The notes: generated by a model from the letters alone, not told the origin. Counted from the stretch's first letter, positions 50,186 to 60,167 are shown. The stretch: 64,000 nt of DNA from Streptomyces sp. WMMC500 (GCF_027497195.1 NZ_CP114905.1:744001-808000), one strand, 5' to 3'. Numbers and translations: made by a program.

Positions 50186-51481
50186 ATGTCTTCGCCAGCA
50201 CGGCTCAGCACCCGGTCCAGCAGAGGAACACTCGTCCGCAGAAAGCCCGTCGCGCTCGCCGCCGCCGGCCTGCTCGCGCTCACCGCGTGCGGCGGCTCCG
50301 ACGGCGGCTCCGGCTCCGACGGCGGTCCGGTCACGCTGCGCATGACCATCTGGACCGGCAACGAGGAGCATCTGAAGCTGCTCAACGGGATCGCCGCGGA
50401 CTACCGGAAGCAGCACCCGGAGGTGAAGGAGATCAAGTTCGACACCCTCCCGGTCGAGAGCTACACCACCGCGCTGACCACCCAGATAGCCGGCGGCAAG
50501 GCCCCGGACCTGGCCTGGATCTTCGAGAACGCGGCGCCCGACTTCGTCGCCTCCGGCGCGCTCGCCGAGATCGAGGACGACGAGGACGTGCTGCCGTCGG
50601 CGAAGAAGCTGTGGCAGCACGAGGGCAAGCTCTACGCCTACCCCTTCTCCACCTCCCCGTTCGGCGTCTTCGTCAACACCGACATGCTGAAGGAGGCCGG
50701 CCAGCCCGCCCCGGCCGAGCTGATCGAGCAGGGGAAGTGGACCTGGGAGGAGGTCGCGAAGACCGGCGGCGCGGTACGGGACGAGACGGGCGAGGCCGGC
50801 ATGGTCATCGGCGACTTCGACTACAAGCTGTGGGACAACCTGGCCACCGTCTGGGACGGCTGGGGCGCCGAGCCCTGGAGCGAGGACGGCAAGACCTGCG
50901 CGTTCGACGCCCCGGAGATGACCGAGGCGATGACGTTCCTGCACGATGCGATCTTCGCCGAGGAGGCGATGCCCGCACCCGGCACCACCGCGGACTTCTT
51001 CTCCGGCGAGGCGGCGATGACCGTCACCCAGATCAGCCGGGCCTCCCTGCTGGACGACAGCTTCGCCTGGGACTTCGTGCCGCTGCCGGAGGGGCCCGCC
51101 GGCTCGTACGACGTGATCGGGCAGGCCGGCCTCGGGGTGCTCGGCAACGGCGACAACGTCGAGGAGGCCGTCGACTTCCTGGCGTTCATGACGAACGAGA
51201 AGAACTCCGCCGCACTCGGCCGCTACTTCCCGCAGGCCCGCAGCTCCCAACTGGACGCGGACACCCTCGCCAAGAGCAACCCGCAGCTCAAGCCCGCGCA
51301 GCTCGAAGAGGTCGTCATCGGCGGCATCGAGAACGGGAAGGTCAAGCCCACCCACACCAACCAGGCCGAGCTGTTCGACGCGGTACGCGCCGCGCTCGAC
51401 CCGCTGTGGAAGCCGGACGCCGACGTGGCGAAGACGCTCCAGGACGTCTGCTCGGCGATCCAGCCGCAACTGGAGAAGTGA
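50186..51481 (+). CDS. Sugar-binding lipoprotein of an ABC importer (CUT1)
   Basis: 431 aa with GAGGAGG upstream. Signal with lipobox LLALTAC. Typical SBP_bac_1 fold: VTLRMTIWTGNEEHLKLLNGIAADYRKQHPEVKEIKFD, then QIAGGKAPDLAWIFENAAPDFVASGALAEI and FSTSPFGVFVNTDMLKEAG. Binds the oligosaccharide produced outside by the Tat-exported enzymes of the same locus. No ATPase gene is nearby; a shared MsiK-type ATPase elsewhere is expected in streptomycetes. Confidence 0.92.
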   Translation: MSSPARLSTRSSRGTLVRRKPVALAAAGLLALTACGGSDGGSGSDGGPVTLRMTIWTGNEEHLKLLNGIAADYRKQHPEVKEIKFDTLPVESYTTALTTQIAGGKAPDLAWIFENAAPDFVASGALAEIEDDEDVLPSAKKLWQHEGKLYAYPFSTSPFGVFVNTDMLKEAGQPAPAELIEQGKWTWEEVAKTGGAVRDETGEAGMVIGDFDYKLWDNLATVWDGWGAEPWSEDGKTCAFDAPEMTEAMTFLHDAIFAEEAMPAPGTTADFFSGEAAMTVTQISRASLLDDSFAWDFVPLPEGPAGSYDVIGQAGLGVLGNGDNVEEAVDFLAFMTNEKNSAALGRYFPQARSSQLDADTLAKSNPQLKPAQLEEVVIGGIENGKVKPTHTNQAELFDAVRAALDPLWKPDADVAKTLQDVCSAIQPQLEK

Positions 51482-51491
51482 CGGATCCGCC

Positions 51492-52445
51492 ATGGCCACC
51501 CTGGAACGCGTCCGGGCCAAGGCCGCGCCTCCGCCCCGGCGCGGGGACGGCTCCCGGCGGCCCTTCTGGACGGCCCGCCGCCGGGACCAGCTCGCCGGCT
51601 ACCTGTTCATCGCCCCGCAGTTGCTGGGCAGCGTCCTGTTCGTGCTGATCCCGCTCGTCCTGGTCTTCTGGTACAGCTTCCACGAGTGGAACGTGCTGGC
51701 CGGCAGCTTCCACGGGGTGGGCGCGGACAACTACCGGGCGCTGGCCGACGACCCCAAGCTGCCCGGTGTGCTGCGCGCCACCGCGTTCTTCTCCGTCGGC
51801 CTGGTGGTGCTGAACCTCAGCCTCGCGCTGGCGCTGGCGGTGCTGCTGAACCAGAAGCTGCGCGGCAGCATCGTCTTCCGCACCCTGTTCTTCTCGCCCG
51901 TGGTGGTTTCGCTGGTCGCCTGGACGATCGTGTGGGGCTTCCTGCTGCAGAAGAACGGCGGCATCAACGCCGGGCTCGACCTGATCGGCGTCGAGGGGCC
52001 CAACTGGCTGCGCGGCGAGACCTCGTCGATGATCTCGGTGATCGTCGTGCAGGTCTTCAAGAACGTGGGCCTGAACATGGTCCTGTTCCTGGCCGCGCTG
52101 CAGGGCGTGCCGCGGGAACTGTACGAGGCCGCCACCGTGGACGGCGCCGGGCCGTGGCGGCGGTTCACGCGGATCACCGTGCCGCTGATCAGCCCGACGA
52201 TCCTGCTGACCTCGATCATCACGGTGGTCGGCTCGCTGCAGGTGTTCGCGCAGATCGCCGTGCTCACCCAGGGCGGCCCGGGCAACTCCACCACGGTCCT
52301 CGTCTACTACCTCTACCAGCAGGCGTTCGAGTTCCACCACTTCGGCTACGGCGCGACGCTCTCCGTGCTGCTCTTCCTCATCGTGCTCGTGCTGACCGTC
52401 GTGCAGTGGCAGATGCGCAAGAAGTGGGTGTTCCATGAGTCATAA
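51492..52445 (+). CDS. Sugar ABC transporter permease (MalF/LacF type)
   Basis: 317 aa, six helices; it begins 10 nt after the lipoprotein stop. The EAA loop is clear: ELYEAATVDGAGPWRRFTRITVPLISPTILL. Partner of the next permease, with which it overlaps by 11 bp. Confidence 0.92.
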   Translation: MATLERVRAKAAPPPRRGDGSRRPFWTARRRDQLAGYLFIAPQLLGSVLFVLIPLVLVFWYSFHEWNVLAGSFHGVGADNYRALADDPKLPGVLRATAFFSVGLVVLNLSLALALAVLLNQKLRGSIVFRTLFFSPVVVSLVAWTIVWGFLLQKNGGINAGLDLIGVEGPNWLRGETSSMISVIVVQVFKNVGLNMVLFLAALQGVPRELYEAATVDGAGPWRRFTRITVPLISPTILLTSIITVVGSLQVFAQIAVLTQGGPGNSTTVLVYYLYQQAFEFHHFGYGATLSVLLFLIVLVLTVVQWQMRKKWVFHES

Positions 52446-53274
52446 GCTGCCCCGGCGCGCCCGGCTCGTGCTCTACGGGGTGCTGCTGGTGCTCCTCGTG
52501 CCCTTCGTCTTCCCGACGTGGTGGATGGTGACCTCGTCGCTGAAGCCGGCGAGCGAGATCTTCGCGTTCCCGCCGTCGCTGTGGCCGGACGACCCCGGGT
52601 TCGGCGCGTACGAGCGGGTCTTCGACCTCCAGCCGTTCGCGCAGCAGTACTGGAACAGCATGTACATCGCGGTCGTGGTGACCGTCGGCACACTCGCGGT
52701 GTCGTCGATGGCCGGCTACGCCTTCGCGCGCATCCGCTTCCGCGGCCAGAACGCGCTGTTCCTGGTGGTGCTCACCGGCCTGCTGATCCCCAGCGAGGTC
52801 ACCATCGTGCCCCTGTTCCAGATGTTCAACGACTGGGGCATGACGGACACGCACTGGCCGCTGGTACTGGTGCCGATCCTCGGCGCGCCGAGCGTGCTGG
52901 CCACGTTCATCATGCGGCAGTTCTTCATCACGCTGCCGGCCGAGCTGGAGGAGGCCGCGCGGATGGACGGCCTGGGCCGCTTCGCGATCTACTGGCGCAT
53001 CGCGCTGCCGCTGGCGCGGCCGGCGCTGGCGGCGGTGGGGATCTTCACGTTCCTGCACAGTTGGAACCTGTATCTGGAGCCGATCGTGTACCTCTCCACG
53101 CCGGAGAAGTTCACGCTGCCGCAGGCGCTGACGCAGTTCACCGACTCCTACGGCGGCCCGATGTGGGACGTGCAGCTCGCCGCGGCGTCGCTGACGGCGC
53201 TGCCGGTGCTGGCCGTGTTCGTCTTCGCGCAGCGCCAGTTCGTGGAGGGCCTCGCCCACACCGGTCTGAAATGA
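52435..53274 (+). CDS. Sugar ABC transporter permease (MalG/LacG type)
   Basis: 279 aa, six helices. EAA loop: ELEEAARMDGLGRFAIYWRIALPLARPALAAVGIF. Ends SLTALPVLAVFVFAQRQFVEGLAHTGLK, as typical MalG-like proteins do. Completes the importer with the two preceding genes. Confidence 0.92.
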   Translation: MSHKLPRRARLVLYGVLLVLLVPFVFPTWWMVTSSLKPASEIFAFPPSLWPDDPGFGAYERVFDLQPFAQQYWNSMYIAVVVTVGTLAVSSMAGYAFARIRFRGQNALFLVVLTGLLIPSEVTIVPLFQMFNDWGMTDTHWPLVLVPILGAPSVLATFIMRQFFITLPAELEEAARMDGLGRFAIYWRIALPLARPALAAVGIFTFLHSWNLYLEPIVYLSTPEKFTLPQALTQFTDSYGGPMWDVQLAAASLTALPVLAVFVFAQRQFVEGLAHTGLK

Positions 53275-53326
53275 CCCCCATCTCGCCCCCTTCTCCCCCC
53301 TTCTCCTCCCTGCCGCAGGAGCCGCC

Positions 53327-55564
53327 ATGTCCTCCTCCGCCCCCAGACGTGCCATGAGCCGCCGCAGCGTGCTGCGCGGCGCCACCGCCGGCGGCACGGT
53401 GCTCGCCCTCGGCGGCCTCGCTCCGGGCGCCGCAGCCCCTTCCGCCGCGGCGGCCCACGGGCCGTCCTGGGACCCGACGCGCTTCGGCTCGTCGTACACC
53501 GCCCGCCCGCCGGACCCCGGCGCCGTGCTCCTCGGCGGGCCCGGCTTCGCCGTCCACGGCGACGGCGAGGGCGCCGGCACAGCCGACTGCACAGCCGCGC
53601 TCCAGGCCGCCGTCGACGAGGCGTCCCGCCGGGGCATCGCCAACAAACTCGGCGACATCCTCGGCGGCGCCCGCGACTTCCCGCACGGCGACGGCGGCGG
53701 CGTCGTCCTCGTCCCGGCGGGTACGTACCGGCTGACGGCGCCCGTCGACGTGCACGACTCGGTGCGCGTCGTCGGGTTCGGCGCCCGCCGGCCGGTGTTC
53801 GTGCTCGGCGCGGCCACGCCCGGGTACGCCACGGGGACGGCGCGCGACGTGTTCTCCTTCCGGCGGCGGCCGGTCGGCGGGCCCGTGTCGTACGCGAACA
53901 ACGACACCTTCGGCTCGGGTCTGGTCAACCTCGACATCCGCATCGGCCCCGGCAACCCGGACGCGATCGCCGTGCGCTTCGGCGGTGCGCAGTTGTGCCT
54001 GCTCCAGGATCTCGACATCGACGCGGGCGACGCCCGCGCGGGGATCGACCACAACGCCAACCTCCTCCACCGCGTGCGGGTGCGCGGCGGCGAGGTCGGG
54101 CTTAACGCGTACGCCGCCTCCGCGGGCTGGCAGACGACGCTGCTGGACTGCCGGTTCGAGGGGCAGCGACGGGCGGCGGTGTCGATGTTCAACGACGCCA
54201 AGCTCGTCGTCGTACGCGCCGTGGTCTCCGGTACGCCGCGGGCGTTCGAGTCAGCGCCCGGCCAGTGGCAGCACCTCTACGTCCAGGACTCCCACTTCGA
54301 CGGCGTGAGCGACGCCGTCGCCGTGCTCGACGACAGCGCCTCGCTGCCCGGCGCGGAGAACGACCTGATCCGGCGCAGCAACCAGCTCACCCTGCTCGAC
54401 TGCACCGCCACCGGCGTCGGCGACCTGCTGCTCCTCGCGCAGAGCGGCGCGCGCACCCGCGGCCCGCGGCCGTCCGGCCGGATCCGGGAGCTGACGTACG
54501 GGCTGCGCGTCGAACACGCGCTCGGCAGCCGGGAGTCGCGGCGCGAGGGCGTGTACGCCGACGTCGCGCCCGGCGCGCCCGGTTCGCTGATCCGCGCCCG
54601 GCTGCGCTCCGACACGCCCCCGCCGCCGCCCGTGCGGGAGTGGGTCAGCGTCGCCGACGTGGCCGCGGAGATGGGCCGCACGATCGGCGCGGGCGAGGAC
54701 GACCTGCCGGTCTTCCAGGCGGCGGTCGACCGGCACGAGACGGTGTTCGTCCCCATCGGGCAGTACCTGCTCACCGGCACCCTGGAGCTGCGCCCCCGCA
54801 CGAACCTCGTCGGGCTGCACCCACGGCAGACCTGGCTGCTCGCCGCCGACGGCCACCCGCACTTCGCCGACCCGGACCGGCCGCGCGCCCTGCTCGCCAC
54901 CCCGCGCGGCGGCCGGAACACCGTCAGCGGGGTGGGCCTGGACACCGCGCGGCAGACGCCGGGATCGGTGAACCTGCTGTGGCAGTCCGGCGCCCGCTCG
55001 TATCTGGCGGACGTGGTCACGCAGTTCGTCAAGTGGCATCCGCAGGACGTGCAGTCCGGCGACCCCGGCTACTCCTACCGCGGCGCGCACAAGTACGGCA
55101 TGCACGTGCGCGGCGGGGGCGGCACGATCGCCAACGTGTGGAGCATCAACGGCTGGGCCGAGAACGGTCTGCTGGTCGAGGACACCGACGTGCCCGCGCG
55201 GGTGTACGAGGTCTCCGTCGAGCACCACGAAACGCGCGAGGTGGTGCTCCGCCGGGTCCGCAACTGGTCGTTCCTCGGCCTGCAGACCGAGGACCACATC
55301 TACGGCTGGCGCTCGCAGGCGGTGGAGATCGACCGCTCCAGCGACATCCTGCTCGCCAACTCCGTGCTCTTCCGCGTCGCCACCGTGCAGGGCCCGTACC
55401 CGTACGCGGTCGGGGTGCGCGACTCGCGGCGGATCACGCTGCGCGGCAACCGCGGCTACCGCGACAAGACGCCGGAGTTCACGCAGTGGGGCGCGGCGCT
55501 CCGCGACACCCGGACCGGACGGACCGTGCCCGAGGTGGAGTTCACGCTGATCGAGACCGGTTAG
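53327..55564 (+). CDS. Tat-exported right-handed beta-helix protein (Pectate_lyase_3-like)
   Basis: 745 aa; a Tat signal MSRRSVLRGATAGGTVLALG is near the start. Two Pectate_lyase_3-type modules can be seen: the first opens with GFAVHGDGEGAGTADCTAALQAAVDEASR and GGGVVLVPAGTYRLTAPVDV, the second with DLPVFQAAVDRHETVFVPIGQYLLTGTLEL near residue 465. The beta-helix runs through repeated D-x-G/N turns. It is probably a polysaccharide lyase or glycosidase acting outside the cell for the adjacent importer. I cannot assign catalytic residues or substrate. Confidence 0.78.
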   Translation: MSSSAPRRAMSRRSVLRGATAGGTVLALGGLAPGAAAPSAAAAHGPSWDPTRFGSSYTARPPDPGAVLLGGPGFAVHGDGEGAGTADCTAALQAAVDEASRRGIANKLGDILGGARDFPHGDGGGVVLVPAGTYRLTAPVDVHDSVRVVGFGARRPVFVLGAATPGYATGTARDVFSFRRRPVGGPVSYANNDTFGSGLVNLDIRIGPGNPDAIAVRFGGAQLCLLQDLDIDAGDARAGIDHNANLLHRVRVRGGEVGLNAYAASAGWQTTLLDCRFEGQRRAAVSMFNDAKLVVVRAVVSGTPRAFESAPGQWQHLYVQDSHFDGVSDAVAVLDDSASLPGAENDLIRRSNQLTLLDCTATGVGDLLLLAQSGARTRGPRPSGRIRELTYGLRVEHALGSRESRREGVYADVAPGAPGSLIRARLRSDTPPPPPVREWVSVADVAAEMGRTIGAGEDDLPVFQAAVDRHETVFVPIGQYLLTGTLELRPRTNLVGLHPRQTWLLAADGHPHFADPDRPRALLATPRGGRNTVSGVGLDTARQTPGSVNLLWQSGARSYLADVVTQFVKWHPQDVQSGDPGYSYRGAHKYGMHVRGGGGTIANVWSINGWAENGLLVEDTDVPARVYEVSVEHHETREVVLRRVRNWSFLGLQTEDHIYGWRSQAVEIDRSSDILLANSVLFRVATVQGPYPYAVGVRDSRRITLRGNRGYRDKTPEFTQWGAALRDTRTGRTVPEVEFTLIETG

Positions 55565-55685
55565 GGGCGGTCGCGCACCGGTTCTGGTACGGCGAAGAAC
55601 AGGCGTCGTTCAGGTCCGTGCCACCCCGCGGCCACGGATGATCAGCACAGTGCGGCTGACACCACGTCTCGCGGACGGAGTTCCC

Positions 55686-57593
55686 ATGGACCGGACAGAG
55701 GACCACGGCGGGCAGCGCACCCGCCTCGACAGACGCGCCCTGCTGCAGACCGCCGTCGCCGTGCCGGCCGCCGGCGCGGTGGCGGCGCTGGCGGCGGACC
55801 CCGCGGCGGCGGCCGGGAGCGCCTCGGCGCCGGGAGCGGCCGGCGGGCGGCACGGGTACGACGGCGAGAGCCCGCGCTTCGCGCTGGCCGTGCTGCCGGA
55901 CACGCAGTACCTCTTCGACGCCGACAGCGCCGACCCGGAGCCGCTGCGCGCGACGTTCCGGTATCTGGTCGACGAGCGCGCCGAGGCGAACATCGCGTTC
56001 ATGGCGCACCTCGGGGACGTCACCGAGCACGGTACGGCCGACGAGATCCGGCTCGCCGCCGCCACCTTCCGCGCCATCGACGGCTCGGTCCCGTACAGCG
56101 TGCTCGCGGGCAACCACGACATCGACGGCTCCAAGGACGACCAGCGGGGCGACAGCGCGTACCTCGACGCCTTCGGCCCGGAGCGCTACCGCCGCATGCC
56201 GACGTACCGAGGCGCCTCCGACGACGGCTACAACACCTGCCACGTGCTGCGCGGCGGCGGGCGCGAGTGGCTGGTGCTGGCGCTGGACTGGCGGATCTCC
56301 GACCGCGGGCTGCGCTGGGCGCAGGGCGTCCTGGACCGCTTCCCGACACTGCCGGCGATCCTGACCACGCACGACCTCGCCTGGTCGGACGACGACGGCG
56401 CGGCGCAACTCTCCGACCACGGGCAGCGGCTGTGGGACGGGCTGATCCGCGGCAACGACCAGATCTTCCTGGCGCTCGGCGGCCACTACTGGCCGCCGGG
56501 GCGCACCGTGCTGACCAACGACGCGGGCCACGACGTCCACGTGCACATCACCAACTACCAGGACCGCTACTACGGCGGCGGCGGGATGATCCGCCTGTAC
56601 GGGTTCGACCTGGCGCGCGGCGTGATCGACGTGGAGACGTTCTCGCCGTGGTTCCTGACCGGCGACCCCGGGCGCCGGTCGCCGCTGGCGGCGGAGACCG
56701 TCGAACTGACCGGGCCGGCCGACCGCTTCTCGATGGCGATCGGCTTCGACGAGCGGTTCGCCGGCTTCGCGCCCGTCGTACCGCCGCGGCCCCGGCCGCC
56801 GGCCGCGGTGCTGCCGCGGGGCACGGTCGCGTACTGGCGCTTCGACTCAAAGGGCCTGGCCGCCGCCGGCCGCGACGGCGAGCCGGTCGCCGACGGGGTA
56901 CGCGCCCGCGACCTGAGCGGCAACGGCAACGACCTGACCGTACGCCGCCTGCACGACAGCGGGCCCGCCGCGCTGACCTGGTCGGAGGGCCACCACGCGG
57001 GACAGCCGGCGCACGCGAGCCTGCGCTTCGACGGCGGCAAGGGCCCGGACCGCGGCGCGATCCTGACCACCGCGGCGGGCGCGCCGCTCAACAGCGAGAA
57101 GTTCCTCTCCGGCTACACGATCGAGACGTACGTGAAGCTGCCGGAGCCCTTCGAGGGCGACCACGCCTGGATGGGCATCCTGAGCTGGGAGGGCCGCAAC
57201 GGCGACGCGGGCAAGACCACCGGCTGGTCGCCGAACGAGCCGACCTGCAGCCTGAACCTCTCCCCGGAGCGGTTCCTGCAGTTCGTCGTCTACCCGCACC
57301 GCCAGGACGCCGACCCCACCTCGTGGAGCCACACGCTGCCGGTGGGCCGCTGGATGCACCTGGCCGTCGTCAACGACGGCCGCCGCACGGTCGTGTACGT
57401 GGACGGCTCGAAGATCGCCCGCAACCCGGCGCAGCGCTCGACCGGCATCGCCACCCTCGGGAAGCCGTTCGTCATCGGCGCCACGCAGTTCGACGAGAAG
57501 TTCGGGCAGGGCTTCTACGGCTGGATCGGCGACACCCGCATCGTGGCCCGGGCGCTGTCCCCGCGGGACTTCCTCACCCCCGCCGGCTCCTGA
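55686..57593 (+). CDS. Exported metallophosphoesterase with C-terminal LamG-like domain
   Basis: 635 aa from the ATG at 55686 (GGAG upstream). A Tat-like signal RLDRRALLQTAVAVPAAGAVAALA. The calcineurin-like phosphoesterase core covers residues about 55-355: LPDTQYL, HLGDVTEH, AGNHDIDGS, TTHDLAW, GGHYWP. The closing GHxH motif reads GHYW, and the first DxH reads DTQ, as in some secreted relatives. Residues about 380-630 form a laminin-G/concanavalin-like domain (GYTIETYVKLPEPFEG, GRWMHLAVVNDGRRTVVYVDGSKIA). It probably hydrolyses phosphoesters on an extracellular polymer. It follows the beta-helix gene by about 120 bp. Confidence 0.85.
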   Translation: MDRTEDHGGQRTRLDRRALLQTAVAVPAAGAVAALAADPAAAAGSASAPGAAGGRHGYDGESPRFALAVLPDTQYLFDADSADPEPLRATFRYLVDERAEANIAFMAHLGDVTEHGTADEIRLAAATFRAIDGSVPYSVLAGNHDIDGSKDDQRGDSAYLDAFGPERYRRMPTYRGASDDGYNTCHVLRGGGREWLVLALDWRISDRGLRWAQGVLDRFPTLPAILTTHDLAWSDDDGAAQLSDHGQRLWDGLIRGNDQIFLALGGHYWPPGRTVLTNDAGHDVHVHITNYQDRYYGGGGMIRLYGFDLARGVIDVETFSPWFLTGDPGRRSPLAAETVELTGPADRFSMAIGFDERFAGFAPVVPPRPRPPAAVLPRGTVAYWRFDSKGLAAAGRDGEPVADGVRARDLSGNGNDLTVRRLHDSGPAALTWSEGHHAGQPAHASLRFDGGKGPDRGAILTTAAGAPLNSEKFLSGYTIETYVKLPEPFEGDHAWMGILSWEGRNGDAGKTTGWSPNEPTCSLNLSPERFLQFVVYPHRQDADPTSWSHTLPVGRWMHLAVVNDGRRTVVYVDGSKIARNPAQRSTGIATLGKPFVIGATQFDEKFGQGFYGWIGDTRIVARALSPRDFLTPAGS

Positions 57594-57689
57594 CCCGGCC
57601 GCGCCCGGCGGCGGGCGCGGGATCATGGTCCGGGGCGGTTCCTGCGCGCAGCCCGTACGCTCGGAGTGCGACAGCAGGCAGGAACGCGT

Positions 57690-60167
57690 ATGACCCCGTT
57701 CGACAAGCTCAGAGCCCGGCTCGCCCGCGTGGTACGGCGGGTCGGTCAGGCCGCGCCGCCGCGGGACGCCGTCGTCCTGCGGTGGCTCGCCTTCGCGGTC
57801 GCGGCGCTCGCCACGGCGGTGCTCGTCGTCGCCGGAACGGCCCGCTCCACCGTCGCCGACGCGGACTTCTACCGCGCGGCGCTCGACCGGGAGGACGCCT
57901 ACGACCGGCTCTACGACCAGGTGCTGGTGGACCCCGAGGCGTCGGGCGTCACCCGCGACCTGCTCGCCCGGCTGCCCGTGCCGGAGGCCGTCGTCACCTC
58001 CAACCTCAAGACGGTCCTGCCGCCGGACACCGCCCGGGCCCTGGCCGAAGGCGTCATCGGGGACGCCGTGGCGTACCTGCGCGGGGAGAGGGACGAGCCG
58101 ACCCTGGAGATCGACCTGCGGCCGGTGCTCGACAACCTGGGCGCCGTGGGCAACGTCCACTTCGCCGACGTCGTCGCCGACCTCCAGGACCGGCCCGCCC
58201 CCGACTACGCCGCCTTCCAGTCCGACCTGGGCGAGGCCGTGAACCGGATCGCCGGCGGCGAGCGCCCCGCGGGACTGCCGACCCTCGACCTCACCGACGC
58301 CCAGGCGGAGACCGCCACCGACACCGTGCTGCGGGCCGTACCCGCGGACGAGCGGGCGGAGCTGCGCCCGCGGCTGCTCGCCGCACTGGGCGTCGGCGAC
58401 CTGGCCACGGCGCTCGCGGAGGTGGGCCCCGCGCTCTTCTCCGGGCGCCAGGAGAGCGCGGCTTCCGCGCTGCGGAACACGGTGGACGGGGTGTCCTGGG
58501 ACCTGGCCGGCGAGTTCGACGCCGCGGGCGAGGAACTGCGCCCGGTGCGCGAGGCCCGCTCGTTCACCCGGCTGGGCCTCGGCTGGGTGCAGACGGGCGC
58601 GGTCCTGCTGGGGCTCGCCTCGCTGGCCGTGCTCTGGCGCTACGGGCCGCACCCCCCGGGCCGGCGGCTGCTGCGCATCGGCGGGGCGCTGGCGTGCGGG
58701 GGCGCTCTGACGTTCGTGCTCGCGCTGGTGGCACGCGGGACGATCGGCGGGAGCGTCGCCGCCGCGCCGGGAAACTGGCCGGACTCCGCCGCCCGGCTGC
58801 TGGACGACGTCCAGCACACGGCGCTGCACCGGCTCTACACCGTCGCGCTGACGACGGCCGCGGTGCCGCTGACGGCGGGGGTGCTGCTGGCCGCCGGGGG
58901 GTGGCTGTGGCACCGCAGGGCGACGGCGCTCGCCGCCGCGCGGGCCGCGGCGGGAGCCGGCGCGGCGGCCGGGGAGCCGGAGACCGGCCCGCCGGCTGCC
59001 CGGGAGACCGAGCCCGGCAGCGCCGGGGCGGCCGGAGTGCCGACGACCGCGGGTACACCGGGGACCGGCGCAGCGAAGGCCGCGGCGCCGGACGCCGGAG
59101 AGCCGGCCGGCGGAGAACCCAGTGCCGACGGGTCCGCCCCCGCCGCGCCCGGCGCAGCCGTCCCCGCGCCGGCCCTGCCGCCGCGCTACCGCTGGGGTGC
59201 GGTCGGCGTCGTCGCCGCCGCGCTGGCCGGCGCCGTCTTCGTCCCCAACGCCTTCGGCGGCGAGTCCGACCGCCGCTGCAACGGGCGCGAGGAGCTGTGC
59301 GAGCTGCGCTACGACGAGGTCGCCCAGCTCGCCTCGCACAACGCGATGGCCACCTCCCAGGACCGGTTCATCGCCCCGCTCCAGGACCCGTCGATCACCG
59401 GCCAGCTCAACGAAGGCGTCCGCGCGCTGCTCGTCGACACCCATCGCTGGGAGACGCCGCCGGAGATCGGCGAGCGGCTGGCGGAGTCGGACTTCACCCC
59501 GGCCATGCAGCGGCAGATCCGCTCCGTGCTCGACACCGTCGACCCGCCGCGCAGGGGCACCTGGCTGTGCCACGCCGTCTGCCGCGGCGGCGCGCTGCCC
59601 CTGGTGCCGGAGCTGGAGAAGATCGGCGACTGGCTGGAGCAGAACCCGTCGGACGTGGTCACCCTGGTGATCCAGGACGGCATCGACGGCGCCGGCACCC
59701 GCACCGCGATGCGCCGCGCCGGCTTGGAGGACGTGCTGTTCACGCCGGACGACGACCCCGGCACGCCCTGGCCGACACTCGGCGAGATGATCGACGAGGA
59801 CCGGCGCCTGGTGGTGTTCGCGGAGAAGGCGGACGGCCCGGCGCCCTGGTACCGCAACTTCTACCGGTACGGCATGGAGACGCCGTTCGCGTTCCGCACG
59901 CCCGACGACATGACGTGCGCGCCGAACCGGGGCGGCGAGGACAAACGGCTCTTCCTGATGAACCACTTCATCACCAACAGCGGCGGCAGCCGGCTGGACG
60001 CCGGCCGGATCAACGCCCGCGACTTCGTGCTCGACCGGGCCCGCGCGTGCGAGCGGGAGCGGGGCCGGCCGGTGAACCTGGTGGCCGTCGACTACGCCAC
60101 GATCGGCGACGCGCGCGCCGCCGTGCAGGTGCTCAACGACGAGCGGATCGCGCGCCACGAGGACTGA
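57690..60167 (+). CDS. Multi-span membrane protein with extracellular PI-PLC-like domain
   Basis: 825 aa. Helix 1 (about 28-52) is followed by a roughly 240-residue exported helical domain. Helices near 295-317, 325-345 and 380-405 come next, then an Ala/Gly/Pro linker of about 90 residues and a last helix near 490-515. A C-terminal PI-PLC X-type domain follows (LASHNAMATSQDRFIAPLQDPSITGQLNEGVRALLVDTH, with His and Asn of the first active-site loop). Later blocks WLCHAVCRGGALPL and VVFAEKADGPAPW also fit. It may cleave a phospholipid or act as a cell-wall sensor. The separate exported domain before the PLC domain is unrecognised. Confidence 0.75.
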   Translation: MTPFDKLRARLARVVRRVGQAAPPRDAVVLRWLAFAVAALATAVLVVAGTARSTVADADFYRAALDREDAYDRLYDQVLVDPEASGVTRDLLARLPVPEAVVTSNLKTVLPPDTARALAEGVIGDAVAYLRGERDEPTLEIDLRPVLDNLGAVGNVHFADVVADLQDRPAPDYAAFQSDLGEAVNRIAGGERPAGLPTLDLTDAQAETATDTVLRAVPADERAELRPRLLAALGVGDLATALAEVGPALFSGRQESAASALRNTVDGVSWDLAGEFDAAGEELRPVREARSFTRLGLGWVQTGAVLLGLASLAVLWRYGPHPPGRRLLRIGGALACGGALTFVLALVARGTIGGSVAAAPGNWPDSAARLLDDVQHTALHRLYTVALTTAAVPLTAGVLLAAGGWLWHRRATALAAARAAAGAGAAAGEPETGPPAARETEPGSAGAAGVPTTAGTPGTGAAKAAAPDAGEPAGGEPSADGSAPAAPGAAVPAPALPPRYRWGAVGVVAAALAGAVFVPNAFGGESDRRCNGREELCELRYDEVAQLASHNAMATSQDRFIAPLQDPSITGQLNEGVRALLVDTHRWETPPEIGERLAESDFTPAMQRQIRSVLDTVDPPRRGTWLCHAVCRGGALPLVPELEKIGDWLEQNPSDVVTLVIQDGIDGAGTRTAMRRAGLEDVLFTPDDDPGTPWPTLGEMIDEDRRLVVFAEKADGPAPWYRNFYRYGMETPFAFRTPDDMTCAPNRGGEDKRLFLMNHFITNSGGSRLDAGRINARDFVLDRARACERERGRPVNLVAVDYATIGDARAAVQVLNDERIARHED

